Shown piece by piece: positions 13,801 through 25,470 of a DNA stretch of 64,000 nucleotides; position 1 is the stretch's first letter, and each line of letters starts with the position of its first letter. The DNA is from Mastacembelus armatus (Eukaryota; Chordata; Actinopteri; Synbranchiformes; Mastacembelidae). The notes beneath the pieces were generated by a model that saw nothing but the letters and a program-made list of their open reading frames with translations, was not told where the DNA came from and ran no database searches. The position numbers were made by a program, and so were the translations under genes. The DNA lies in contig NC_046651.1 in NCBI RefSeq assembly GCF_900324485.2, positions 8,586,605 through 8,650,604 of the forward strand. The letters run 5' to 3'.

Positions 13801-16800
13801 CCAAAAAAAAAAAGAAAAAAAAAAGAGGGGGTGATGACTTGCTTTGTGCGTGGTGATTCTGTCTTGAGGTTGTTTTTCAACTCTTTATTCCTCTGTTCTC
13901 TTCATTTCTCAGTTTCCTCCCTCTTTCAGATCCACAGAGCTTGTGCCACCTTGCTTCATTACATTAGCTCGGAGGCAGAGAACGTGAATGTCTCACCAGG
14001 AAAATGACATGTCTGAAACCAGAGCTGCTGCTTTATGCCTACATGTTGCTAAAGGAAAGATATTAAAAAAGAAAATTCAAAAAAAAGACATCACTTGCTA
14101 TTTTCCCTGGCAGGTGGGAGTCTGCACTAATTGAAGTAAAAGCAGGTCACTGTGCTCAAGAGGAAACATTCAGCCCACTTGTGATTTGACAGCTTGTTAA
14201 AGAGTGGTGTTCTGTGGAGCCAAGTGTTGCTGGAGATGGTATTCACATTAACAATGAGACAAAAAGCGCTTCCTAATTTAGTTACGCAATAGCGAAGCAC
14301 AGTGATGAAGTCAGGTAAACAGCTGAGGGATTTCCTTTGTGGGCCATGGTTTTAATAGAAAACAGAAGGGGGGGATGAATTCACCAAACTGAGACCGAGA
14401 TGTTAATTAGCATTAGTAACCTCTGGCTAAAACATTGTGAATCAGTGCTGTGAATGTGGCTTTAAAGCTAATTGGTGCTTTTAAAAAGTTTCAAGGCTGC
14501 TTCATGCCATTCTTTAATGTGTTACTGGAGGAAGGGTTTCTGGCCTACATGCAAAAAACTTTATGTAAAACAAAAGTCTGACACCTGAGGAAATACTCAT
14601 GTGTTTTCTTGCTGAGAGATTGACGAAAATTCATGAATAATGATTCATGAAATATGAATAATTAAAACGTTGAATCCTATTTGTTCGATCAAATAATAAG
14701 CTAACTGGCTATTGACTGTAGCTTCATTTTTAACAAACACACAAAGATACAAAATTCTATCAACTAAGCAAAAAAGGCTTTCCCCAATATGTGGACCCAG
14801 GCTTTAAATTCACTGGGACAATGAAGGCATTAAAATGAAACGTCCAACTCAGACAGAACCAGTTGCACTGTGACAAAGCCTGCAAATGTCCCCAGGGAGA
14901 CGCTGTAATTAAAAGGTCAACGTGTCAAACTGAAATGTGATTACTACTAACTGGCTCGACGTTTATAGCACATAATATTTCCATTCTGTAATGTACCGGT
15001 GTCATACAGATTAAAAGACAAATCTCAAAAGAATATACTTTCTAGTGCTGAATCCAAATTAAATTGGCAATATTGTCAATAATCTGCATTTGTTTACAAG
15101 AGATTTATGACTGAATACATAAAAAACATCTGACATTCCCAATTTAAATATGTACAGTTTAAATATGCCAACATTTGTTTGGATTTTTTGACATTTCAAA
15201 GATGACCAGTTAACACAAAAGTAGCAAAACACAGTCAGCAGCTCAGTAAATAGTGAGTCTTCTTTGCCTTTTGGAATAATTAGCCCAAAAGAAAACGTAC
15301 ACACAGCAGACAACTCCCTGTTTATTTACCTGAAGCTGAGCGCTAGCTAATAGAGATATCCACTGGCTGCAACAATGCGCATGATTACAGTCTTGGTTCA
15401 TTACAAATCTAATGAAAAGCAGAGGATGCTCCCTTTAATAAAAGCCCACCGCCATCAATGGCAAAGCATTGCAATTATCCTCTAATCCAGGTCTCTGTCA
15501 CTGCATTTACTGGAATAAATATCTTTTGTAATCACACATTTGATAACAGAGGGGATTTTATCACCAGCGTCTGTGTTTCAGTGGATAAGCTTGTTTAGTG
15601 ATGGGGGGGGGGGGTTCTACCGAGGTGGTCACCACTAACATTATTAACACACCTCCCCTGGGACCTTTTATGACTCATTCAGGAAATTAGTTCACTGTCG
15701 CCAGCAAGCACAGAAGAAACCGCTGGGCCAAAGCTGGTTGCTTACTCTGGACTGGCCCCAGTGACAGCCACACTCAATATACTAAAATCAATTGTGTTAA
15801 GTTATTGCTTCATAGCAAACAAAACACTGTGGAAGTTTAAGATCCTCACACAGTGGGGTGGCTGTAGCGGGTAAGGCACTGATTTTTGAAATTTGTGTGT
15901 GAGTGACTCTCAGCTAAACATTGAGGAAAGTAGACTTGAAACCCATTTTTGACCTGTGACCTCTAAAAGAAACGCAAAACAATATGAGAGCTCAGATATC
16001 CTCTGTATCACAGGACGGGTTAAGAGGGTCCCACATGTGCAAAACAGAACAAGAGGCTCCAGTAATTTCCCCCCTAAAAAGAAAATCCCACAAAATCTAC
16101 TTTTGGGAGTAAATCCCCCGCTGCTCTTCACGCCCAAAACTAACAACTGTCCCTGACCACCCACTGAAACCTGAGGCTTTAAGGCATTTAAACTAATGCA
16201 GGGACATTTTGGCACGCTCAAACCATCTCCAGTCTACATCCGTTTCATAACTTTCACTGTTTATTTTGGTCGGGAACAGTAGAAGCTGCTCGACAGGCCT
16301 TGAGAGCTGATTCAAGGACTTCCCCACAACCAGTATTCATATAAGTTGTGCAGGAAAAAGTGGCAGCAGACATAAAGCACATGGAGCTCAGAGTGAAAAT
16401 CCCATGCTCACTTAGAAAACTGGCCGTGGTCCCAGACTTAACTGATTCGTGTGAGTGAGACAGGATTTTTCCAGATCCACTTTAACCTAGTGAGTTTAAA
16501 CGCTGTAATGCCTGTTTGAAGTGGATGAGCTCTTAAAAAAAAAAAAAAAGATAACCCAACCCTGTTGTAGTGCTTGGTTCTGCAGCACAATGGGATACAT
16601 GCAAGGAAACAGGAAGGTGGAGGGAAACTTCCTCTGGATCCAGAGTCTAATCTGCCAACGGCTGCCCCCAATCCCTCTAACTGTAGACGAGGATATGCTC
16701 TGCATTTCAGCCGGGGTCACACAGACAGACAGACATGGATAGACTTGCACTTATACACCAAGGCCAGCTGACACTAATCCCACACACTCGCCCTCCGGAC

Positions 16801-19800
16801 AACATTTTAAGCCCAACATGAGTGTGCGGAAGTGGGGTGTATAACAGCATATATGCAGATGTTGCTGCTGACCAGTCAATGCCTAACCTACTTTGTGATG
16901 CTGGATAAAATAACGTAACAGTACGAGCAACTGCATGTAGCCTGGTCTCACAGGCATTTTGGCTCCAAGCCACAGAGAGGGAAAAGGTGGGACATCAGCA
17001 CAAGGGCCAACATGAAGAAATGAGAGAGAGAGAGAGGGGGTAGACGCACAGGCACATGTAAAAAGTATGACGTGACAATTAATGAGCCAAATAGGTAAGA
17101 GTTAAGTTGTAAATGTATTCTATTCTCAATTAAAATGTTATTTTAAAGTATTCATTTGGAAAACTGGGCAGCACAGTGGTTTAGTGGTTAGCACTGTTGC
17201 CTCACAGCAAGAAGGTTGTGGGTTCGCAACCTGGCCTTTCTGTGTGGAGTTTTCATGTTCTCCCTGTGCTTGTGTGGGTTTTCTCCAGGTACTCCTGTTT
17301 CCTCCCACAGTCCAAAAACATGTATGTCAGGCTGATTGGTGACTCTAAATTGCCCATAGGAGTGAGTGTGAGTGTGTGAGGTTGTTTGTCTCTATGTGGC
17401 CCTGTGATGGACTGGTGACCTGTCCAGGGTGTACCCCTGCCTTTCACCCAGAGAGAGCTGGGATAGGCTCCAGCAGATCCATGTGACCCTGGTTAGGAAT
17501 AAGCAGGTAGAGATATTGGATGGGTGGATGGATGGATTTTGGGAAACTATAGTTTGTATGGAGGGTGGTTATTTTGTTGCTTTCTCCGCCATGATCAACA
17601 TTTACCATATATACTAATACAGCTGTAATAATATTTTAGTTTTTTTAATTGATTCATTTGATGCTGTACTTGATACTGGTTTAAATGTGTGTTTCCAACA
17701 AATTAATTAGCTGTTTGATCCACTAAAAAAAAAAAAAAATAGTCACAATAACAATCAGTCTGCTAAAGCTCAGTGTGAAGTCCAGAAACTTTTTGCTCTG
17801 TGGATCAAATAAACGCTGACTAGCTGTTCAATTTCAAATGAAACTTATTTACTACATGCCAAATGTGTCTGTAGAAAATTCACTTCCAAGTATTTTACAG
17901 AACTTTGCACAGATCTGATTCATAGCGTTTGGACAGCATGGACAGAAGAAAAGAGAAGAAGAAAGTGCAGCTCTACTCAATGACAATCAAACCACAAAAC
18001 AAAGAAGCTTGTGTTTGTGCCGAATCAATATTGTGCTAAATTAATTAGGTATGGGCAGCAGCAAAACACACATTTATTCCTGTGAAAACATCTTTTTTTT
18101 AAGCACTTTCAGACTGTATCAATTGCTGATAAATGTGTTTGATGTGGTATCCACACCTCTTATATCATGTATTACTACAGTACACTGTGCTGTAGTAGTA
18201 ACTTAGCATGCACAATCCTGCCCTGTGCGTGAGAAGCCAGATCTGGGGAGCTAATATTGCTCCTAGTTTGTAACTATGTCCAGAGTAACAAGGAGAATCT
18301 GGGGATTGGGGAGCTGAAGTGCCCTCACACTGATTGCACTTGCTAATCCACAGTTTTGGGGAGGGGCTTCCTGCTGTGACTGCATTAGTGCGAGTGTGTG
18401 GTTGGATAGGAGGTGGTCTGCACATGATGTCCTCCTCATATCACACATCTGCTCAGCATCTGGACTATGTCAATATCTGATTCAATAAACACTGGCTGTA
18501 GGATATAAGGGGCTTCTCCTGATATGTGAAGGCCAAAGTACCAATAATCAGAAACTTGAATGAATTAGAGGGATGCTGTTTCTTTTGGCATCCCTGCAGG
18601 ATGAGGGGCTTTCACAGGGCTACATTTTTTAAGGTTTAACAAAAGACAAAAATGGTTTTTCCTCCTCTTTTTGTCATAATTATGGTCTAAAGGATATGAC
18701 GTGTCAGTTACATGGCCATAGCATCAAGGAAATGGCAATGTCGGTCTATCAGATGGTCTGATTACCACACTACTACTAATTATTGGATGGATTTATTAGA
18801 AACATTAAGACCCACACATAACACTGTGACATGCACTGTGTGTCGTGCCATAAAAATCTGCTGCAACATGTGCCATTTCGGAAACACTAACTACAAGAAC
18901 CAACATACCGCCTAATACATCCCAGATCTTAACGTGCTGTTGTTTTGAGATAAACATGATTTGTTTCATCTGTGAGTAGTCATAATGTTTTGACTTATCA
19001 CATATAGCTGAGGGATTATTTCCTGACAGACACCTCTGCTTCTTCCTGTGGGTGTGAGGAGAAAGACACGAAGCTGAATGAACGCACCGTTTTATCTGAT
19101 GTGTACACACTCACCTCCATTATTGTGATAGACATCTAACTTAGGAGCAATTTTGAGATCTGTCAGGTGCTTTTCAATCTGAACACAACAATGAAAGCAG
19201 CTGACAATGAGCAGACAGAGGGAGAGTGATGGAGAAGAGCAGGGTCATGCAGGATGCCTGGCACTAACTTCAAACTTTTCAGTGATCAGCTCTGTTGAAC
19301 AGTAACACTCATCCTGGAGGACCACCGTGGTCCTATTCACAATAACACCAGGGCCGCTGGAGAAACAACCCGCCGAGTTGATTAGATTGGTCCCTCTAGA
19401 TCCTGACTCTTAAGTTCACTACAGTTCCTTATAGACGGACCATAATAAAACTTAACTTGTCCCATAGCTACCTGCTGGATCAAAGACTTTCCATTATAAG
19501 CGACGCTGCTTTCACCAAAGTGTATTTGAAACAGAGCACAAGAGAAAATATGCACTTTGTTCAAAAAAAAAAAAAAAAAAAAAAAGTTCAGGAAATGAAA
19601 CGACGACATTTCATTAAGATGAGACTGAGTTGGTGCAGTTCTAAATTTCTGTTGTACCAGAAGCAAAGACACACACACGTCTAGCACCGCACACACCCAT
19701 TCCACCCACCCAGGTCTCTCTTAACTCTTCTTCCAATGAAATTAGGTGTGGATTACTTGAACACAGTACAGCCCTTCATGTTCTAATGTCTGTGTGTGTT

Positions 19801-22800
19801 GCTCCCCGACTCCCACTCATTTAATTTGCAGTGCCTTTTGTCACCCATCTGCTCTCTGTCTAGTGCTTAAAGAGCTTCCCATCTCGACTGCTCCAAGAAA
19901 TAATTCTAGGCAAAGACTACTTCTATTCACAACAGCAGAAATGTTGCCTTGCTGACAGACACCACTACGACGTCTCGTCTCCCAGACACAGACACACTCT
20001 ACCATGGTGATGGGAACATGTCGGGAAGACTCCCCAGTCTCTCTCCTAATCAGGTCCATATGTAGTCTCAACACTTGAACAGTGCAGTTTGTTACAAGCT
20101 CTGACTCAATCCCTGCACATCATGTGCCAGCACTGTCTGTGTTTGTGTATCTGTCTTGTTACATGTGGTATAATGTACTGCATGTTTAATCTTCTAATGT
20201 TGCACCACAAAACCCATAATCTTGGCAGTCAAAATGAATTTATGTTCTTTCCAAATCTCCTCTTAAGCCTTTAAACAACAGAGTCAGCCTGCCAGGTCAA
20301 CCAGAGACATTGTAAAGAGTATATTTTAGCACATTTTTTGGCATCTGTGTCAACACACATAAGAGACATTTTGCCTAAACCAGCGCAGACGTTGATTCCA
20401 AGCTACTGAGGAGCCGTAGGGCACTTGAAAGCAGTGAATTCAAACCAGCTTCTTGTTTTGATACCAAAAGGGAAAATTCTTTCTGCAGCCAGGTGAGTAA
20501 AAAAGACACACAGTACAACACACACTGCACTGGTGGAACTGGTATTGTTCAATTTGCATTTTTAATAGTTTGAGCGTTTTAAAAGATCGCAGGAAATGTT
20601 ATGAATATCAATGCCTCTTCATCATCATTATTTATTTATTTATTTTTACAAATACAATAATCTTTAGAGGTGTTAAGTAGATGTTTCCACTGGGCAAATC
20701 CAGCCTACCTGAGATTCCCTCCTTCTGGTCTTTTTGCTAAAATAACTATCGTCTGAATGTAGATTAAAACTTGAAGAGCAGCATCAACTATCTCACTGAA
20801 CTCTTAGATTAAGTGTTTGGCCTATAAAATATCAACAAAGTGAAAAATGCCCATTACAAGTTCCCAGAGTCATAGTCACATCTTTAGAATTCAAAGGATA
20901 CCAGCCCTGAAAGATATTTAGTATACAATCATAAAAAAAAAAAAAACAACTAATAAAACCAGCAAATGTTCACATTTAAGAGGCTGGAACTAGTTACCAA
21001 TTGATTTTCTGTCAATCCTACTAACAGACTAATCATTTCAGCTCTAATGCATTTTACTTGCAGATTCCATGTGAAGGACATCTCCAGGCATTAGGCAGAT
21101 GAAATGTGCAGATGCACAGAGAAACAGATGTCTGAGCTGTCATTCCTGTCTAGCCATTCAGCACCGACCACTTACTATAAGCCATCCTCCAAGGGCGAAC
21201 TGCAGCTGGAGAACAGCCTCGGCTTGCCCCAAGTGACTTGCCTGATATCCTCCCACACACTCTCCTACTGCCACAACAAAGATGTACCCTAATCGCACCA
21301 ACTTCCCCTGTACTTACCAACTAATCCCTCTCAGAAGTGCAGAGGTAGATGCCAAGAAATCACACATATAGTACAGTGTGTTCATACAGGTTTCATCTCA
21401 TAAGAAGAGCAATCAGAAAACACAGGTACGCATTTGTGATTGTGACACAGACATCACTGGGTCAACCTTTCCAATGGTCAGATAGAGAAACCACTGGCAT
21501 GCTGGGAAACCAGATATCTTCATTTACTTCAGGCGAAGTAAAGTTTAAAAAGGTCAATTATATTCAATTTAATGTTTTAAGACCTCTGACTCCCAAAACT
21601 GCCATTTCCTCAGCCCACATTATCTCTCGACTGAAGCATCAGGAGAGCTGCAGTTAAAAAAAAATTTAAAAAACAGAAAATACACGAAAATACAAGAAAG
21701 CCAAGTGTTAAAATTCATGGCCTCTATCCAGCTGTTCAGTGAACTGCTTCCCAGCCAATTTCTGCTTCTGTGTTCTTTCCACTTCTCATTCCAGCTATAC
21801 AATCAGGCTAAAAATAGACACGTAGTCATAAAAACACTTCGGATTTCAAGCCTGCTGTTGATTTTCGTCCATTTTAAGGCCAGACCCTGTCTGTCTATGG
21901 CATGCAGAGTGAGCAGAAAAGCGCCAGCTCTGATTAGTGAGCGCAGTAAACAAGGACTAATGAATTCCATGCTACAGCTGAGTGCCACAAATAACACACA
22001 GTGGCACCGTTTATACTTTCATTCAGCGTACATGTAGCAAAGAAATGTGCATCCCATGTGCAGGTTAGTCTCTCCATGCTCCAACAGCACCATTCTCCCA
22101 CCACTGTCCCTGAGCCTGATATTAGCTTCATTTACAGCCATGTTTCTGGCCACTTGAGAGCTGTAAGTCTTATAATTAGCTCTGTTTTTGGCCGTTAGCT
22201 GCTAAATGCTCACCAGATAGACACTAACTGTGTCTGCTGTTCGGTGATGAAACAGGTAGCTTTAAGTGTGTTTATCTTATTTGCTTAACAGCAGGCTGTT
22301 ACATCTGGAGACAGCACTAATGAAAGTGGAGAGATTAAACCAAAACAGTAAAGTTGTGGTCTGTGAATCTGTAAATGCAGAAAGTCAAAGGGTTGATGAG
22401 CTTCTCTTGATAACTGAACTAAAGCATAACTCTGACAGTAGCTGCTGTAAGTGGCTGGCAAAGACAAATTTAGCACCGGGCCCTTGGTTTGTGAGACCAC
22501 TGTCAAGTTGGGCATGTGAACAATGTTAAGTGATGAGTTTGAGTGAGCAAATGAGAAATCTTAGTTATCGTTAACATTTACAGTAAGTTATTTTAATAGC
22601 TCACACACTACACAGGGCTGCACATGATCTTCCTAAGCTTGTGTCACTTGTTTCCAGTTTGATCACAGACAGTGTGCCTCTGTGCTCGCTGACATCCTGT
22701 CACATGATTCAGGGGCTGGCAACTCTCAGACTGGCCTCATCTGTGCACAGTGCCCTTGCAGCACATGTGGATAACACACAGGGTTCTTACACTTTATGCT

Positions 22801-24224
22801 CAGTCAATTTCATGGCAATCTGCCTATCAGTTCGCTCACCAAAAACCAAAAGCCTGAGGATTCATCCTCTGGGGACCAGAAACATACACAGAAAAGGTTA
22901 TGGAGATTCCACCTATGCATCCATCCATGATGTGTGTTGCTTAGGGGGCTGGAGTCGATCCCAGCAGACATAAATTACCAAACTTTTTTTTTTTTTAAAA
23001 AGCTATCTAAGAACATGAGGACACAAAGAGTATGACAACAGAATTACAGGAATAGTTTGGTCTCTTTGTGAAGTTAGTCCACCAGAAACACTTTAGTGTA
23101 AAATGGGTCAAACTGGGTTATTCCTTTCAAAGCTTTTTGGGTTAGGTATATTCAGAACACTTGAGGATGATGTGCAAACTAGGTGGAGGTTCAGATGAGG
23201 GTCTCACCTCGCTCAGACGAACTGACAAACTGCTATCTCACTCTAGCCGTTTGTTTACACTACACTGCTTTCAACTCCACGGTGGTTTGGATTATCTGCT
23301 CAGAAACATAATGCATGTGTGTGCTTCACCACCATCACATTATAACCAGGGGGAGACTGAGCTGCAGCCACCATGTGAGCAGTAATCTGGGTTAGGCAGA
23401 GATTCAGCTCCTTCAGCTTTAGATCAAACCTGCCTTTTCAAAATTTCTACATCCAATGAAACACGGTTAATCACTACAGCCTGTCTGTGCCACTCAGTGT
23501 GACCTTATCATGCATAAATTCAATATGTAGTATTTCCAAAAATGACTTCAATGTCTGCTTCTGAACTTTAATACATCCCCCCTATTAATATATATGAGGA
23601 GAGCGAAAACAATTAACTGATTAATCAATTAGACAGTGGACAGAAAATTAATTGGCACCTACTTAGATGATTGTTTCAGGTTCAGTTCCAGTAAGTGTTT
23701 TTTTGTTTTTTAAATTTGTTCCCTGGTATGTCAAAAACAACATGTGCAACAAATATATATTTATATTGGGGTTTTTTTTTGTAAAATGTTGTGGCTAATC
23801 TAAGACTTTCCTCTACATGGAAGGCTGCCAGGCAGATATCTTATCACCTTCACCAGTGTAGGGGCTCACAAGATAGTGAGAGCAACTTCAAAGCCATGAC
23901 ATCAAACAGATGGAAAAGGTGCACGCATGGACAAAACTGCAGTTTCTGACTTCAGCCTTTCTGAACCAGTTTCTCACCAGCGAGAATGGAGAGGATGCAA
24001 ATCAATCCGTGTTTCTAAGATATGCTCCTTTACTGACGCCTTTTAAATCATGACAACCGCTTCTGCAAAAGCCATCAGACCCTGGCTCTGAAATGCCTCC
24101 ATCTCCGCACCTCCTGACTCACATTCATTCATGCCGTCCATCCACGCCTGCACACGGGCTGAGAGGGAGAGGAAAGCAACGTGGGGAATGAAGAAGAAAG
24201 CTTACCGTGATTGTCTTCGTCCAT
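318..24224 (-). CDS. cyth3: Cytohesin-3 (ARF guanine nucleotide exchange factor), 13 coding exons
   Basis: Encodes a 394-residue cytohesin, the exchange factor that loads GTP on ARF1/ARF6 at PIP3-rich plasma membrane. Coding exons (minus strand, 5' to 3'): 24206-24224, 13228-13310, 12868-12932, 12059-12125, 11746-11864, 9258-9338, 9007-9119, 7133-7281, 6878-6989, 3530-3606, 2268-2339, 1981-2135, 318-390. All junctions are GT-AG and the sum is 1185 nt. Residues about 1-60 form the coiled coil ([19 protein letters not shown]). The Sec7 domain follows, with the expected catalytic Glu at 156 in [12 protein letters not shown]. The PH domain runs from about 262 to 378 ([17 protein letters not shown]), and the tail is polybasic (RKRRIANKK). 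Details such as [17 protein letters not shown] and the RKRRIANKK end match CYTH3 rather than CYTH1/2. The PH loop reads as the two-glycine form. Intron 1 is about 10.9 kb. Exon 1 encodes only MDEDNH plus one base; that short start matches the family. Confidence 0.96.
455..483. repeat. CA microsatellite
   Basis: Near-perfect CA dinucleotide run just upstream (in gene sense) of the last cyth3 coding exon, within the intron. Confidence 0.9.
1813..1864. repeat. GT microsatellite
   Basis: Long uninterrupted GT run of roughly 25 units inside the last cyth3 intron. It creates spurious valine/cysteine-rich open frames. Confidence 0.95.
3607..6877 (-). other. cyth3 intron between the Sec7-PH linker exon and the PH exon
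   Basis: This is 3.3 kb of intron with no recognisable gene. In mammalian cytohesins a 3-base micro-exon at this junction switches between two- and three-glycine PH domains. Such an exon is too small to identify here by eye, so the triglycine form can neither be shown nor excluded. Confidence 0.7.
8092..8116. repeat. CA microsatellite
   Basis: CA dinucleotide run of about 12 units in a cyth3 intron, followed about 100 bases later by an A homopolymer (near 8210-8225). Confidence 0.9.
17166..17536 (+). repeat. Dispersed teleost SINE-like repeat
   Basis: The first bases resemble a tRNA gene, with an A-box-like TTAGTGGTTAGCACTG and a B-box-like GGGTTCGCAACC. A long body follows with the stock phrases of a repeat common in fish genomes (CTCCCTGTGCTTGTGTGGGT, CTAAATTGCCCATAGG, GGGATAGGCTCCAGCAGATC). 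It ends in short GGATGGATGG repeats, typical of a retroposon tail. I recognise the family by sequence but cannot assign its database name. It lies in cyth3 intron 1 and carries no protein. Confidence 0.75.
19115..19178 (-). other. Candidate alternative exon inside cyth3 intron 1
   Basis: A 64-base stretch on the minus strand is flanked by a good acceptor (TTCAG) and donor (GTGAGTG). It is open in one frame, reading [20 protein letters not shown]. Its donor leaves one base, the phase that exon 2 of cyth3 accepts, so it would read on into VPEDLSL. Its acceptor, however, needs an upstream exon ending in phase 0, and the identified first exon ends in phase 1, which would give an immediate stop. 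It would therefore belong to a transcript from a different start, or be a chance match. I do not recognise the peptide. Confidence 0.35.
22914..22973 (-). repeat. Fragment of the same SINE-like family, opposite strand
   Basis: It begins with GCATCCATCCAT and contains GGGGGCTGGAGTCGATCCCA, the reverse complement of the tail end of the 17166-17536 element. Only about 60 bases of the tail half are recognisable; the rest has been lost or has diverged. Confidence 0.55.
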
Positions 24225-24600
24225 ACTGACTGCAGCGGGGACAGGACAGTCCAGCAGAAGGTGTGTTCGGCTGAAACCCCACGGGGAAGAGTCTTTTTAA
24301 CCGGATTTTCGTTTCTTCCACTGACGAGACGGAACACCGGCGGCGTGTTGACAGACAGATGGGTGAAGTGGACTGTCAGCGACGAGACGAGGAGAGAATA
24401 AGAGAAAAGAGAAGACGCAGACTGGGTGTAAATTAAAGGGAGGTGCTTGATAGTATAAGGCGATATTTCAGAGGTGTGTGTGACACGGCGGCGACGCTTC
24501 TCTCTGTCTCTGCTCCATCCTCAGCTGCGCCGTCCGCCTTCACTACGCTGCGACCGCGGTGACGTCATTAGACCCCGCCCCTGCCAACACCACCCTCCCA
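24225..24600 (-). promoter_or_regulatory. cyth3 5' region and GC-rich promoter
   Basis: Upstream of the cyth3 start the sequence becomes GC- and CpG-rich compared with its surroundings. It carries a full palindromic cAMP response element TGACGTCA at 24560-24567 and an adjacent GC box (CCCCGCCCC) just beyond it, about 340 bases upstream of the ATG. This looks like a TATA-less CpG-island promoter. The exact transcription start cannot be read from sequence alone. Confidence 0.6.
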
Positions 24601-24692
24601 CACCCACACACACATATATATACATATAAATATATATATATATATGCTATATACACACACCTGCATATATGTATATATACACACCTGCGCCT
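24598..24692. repeat. Compound CA/TA microsatellite
   Basis: Alternating CACACA and TATATA blocks just upstream of the cyth3 promoter. The stretch is alternating purine-pyrimidine for most of its length and marks the left edge of the intergenic region. Confidence 0.9.
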
Positions 24693-25351
24693 ACACACAT
24701 CTACACAGGGTGAATGCAGCCACAGGTGAGACTGAATCAATAAAAAGAAAGAAAACATCAGGTGTTTTAAATGGGTTAGATTTAGATTAATGATGAGCCG
24801 ACATTAGCAACAAATATCTGACAGAACAACCTAATGTCAGTGGCTGTTCTGGAGCTTTATCACACAGGCTTCCTGAGATTGTTTTGTTAACTATTGTCTT
24901 CAGTTTAACATTAAGTAAGCTTAAAACACACCGAGGTACCTATTACACAGACAGTTTTACAGGGTTTTAAACTTAGATTTGTTTTTTATTTTAAGGAAAT
25001 CCTTCTGTATCTTCGAGCACTTTGCTTTCTTAAGGATTTAGACTATTGTTTTAAGGCAGAAAAGTATTATTGGCCCTATCTGCATGGTGCAGTTGAAGTG
25101 TCCTCTTTTATTTGAGGACTTAAACACAATTAAAGAGTTTTTGCTGTTTGAATTTACAGCACTAGTTGCTCTTTAGGCTCCGAGTACAGTTCAGCGTGGG
25201 ATGAAACCTCAAAATCAATAATATTAAGGTACACTGATAAATATGTTGAGGTTGCCTTATTACTGATGCAAGCAGGATGACACCTTTGAGGGCTCATGGG
25301 TAAAAGGTTCGAACACTTGTCAGTCCCTGCCCATGTGAACTCATGACTCAC

Positions 25352-25470
25352 CGAGGCCTTTCAAGGGCCACGCCAGCAGCGATGTTCTGACGTGAGGAGC
25401 ACGGAGGCAGGATCCAGCATGTGGTCCAGAGCTCAGGAAGGGAGTTGTGCTGAGGACTCATTGTGCAGCA
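25352..25470 (-). other. Orphan exon-like segment upstream of cyth3
   Basis: On the minus strand a 119-base segment lies between CCTGCAG and GTGAGTC. It contains an ATG at 25461 followed by 36 open codons up to the donor, in phase 2. Joined to cyth3 exon 2 in that frame it would hit a stop, so it is not a coding first exon of the recognised protein. It could be an untranslated alternative leader exon or chance. Confidence 0.2.

Larger units (their letters stand above)
13311..24205 (-). other. Large first intron of cyth3
   Basis: This is about 10.9 kb of intron. It holds a SINE-like repeat (17166-17536), a fragment of the same family in the opposite sense (22914-22973), the candidate exon at 19115-19178, homopolymers (12 G at 15603-15614; long A run near 19563) and AT-rich homeodomain-site-dense stretches near 13560-13790, 14390-14700 and 15420-15580 that look like conserved non-coding DNA. 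No other gene was recognised; the open frames here are short and lack family resemblance. Confidence 0.8.
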
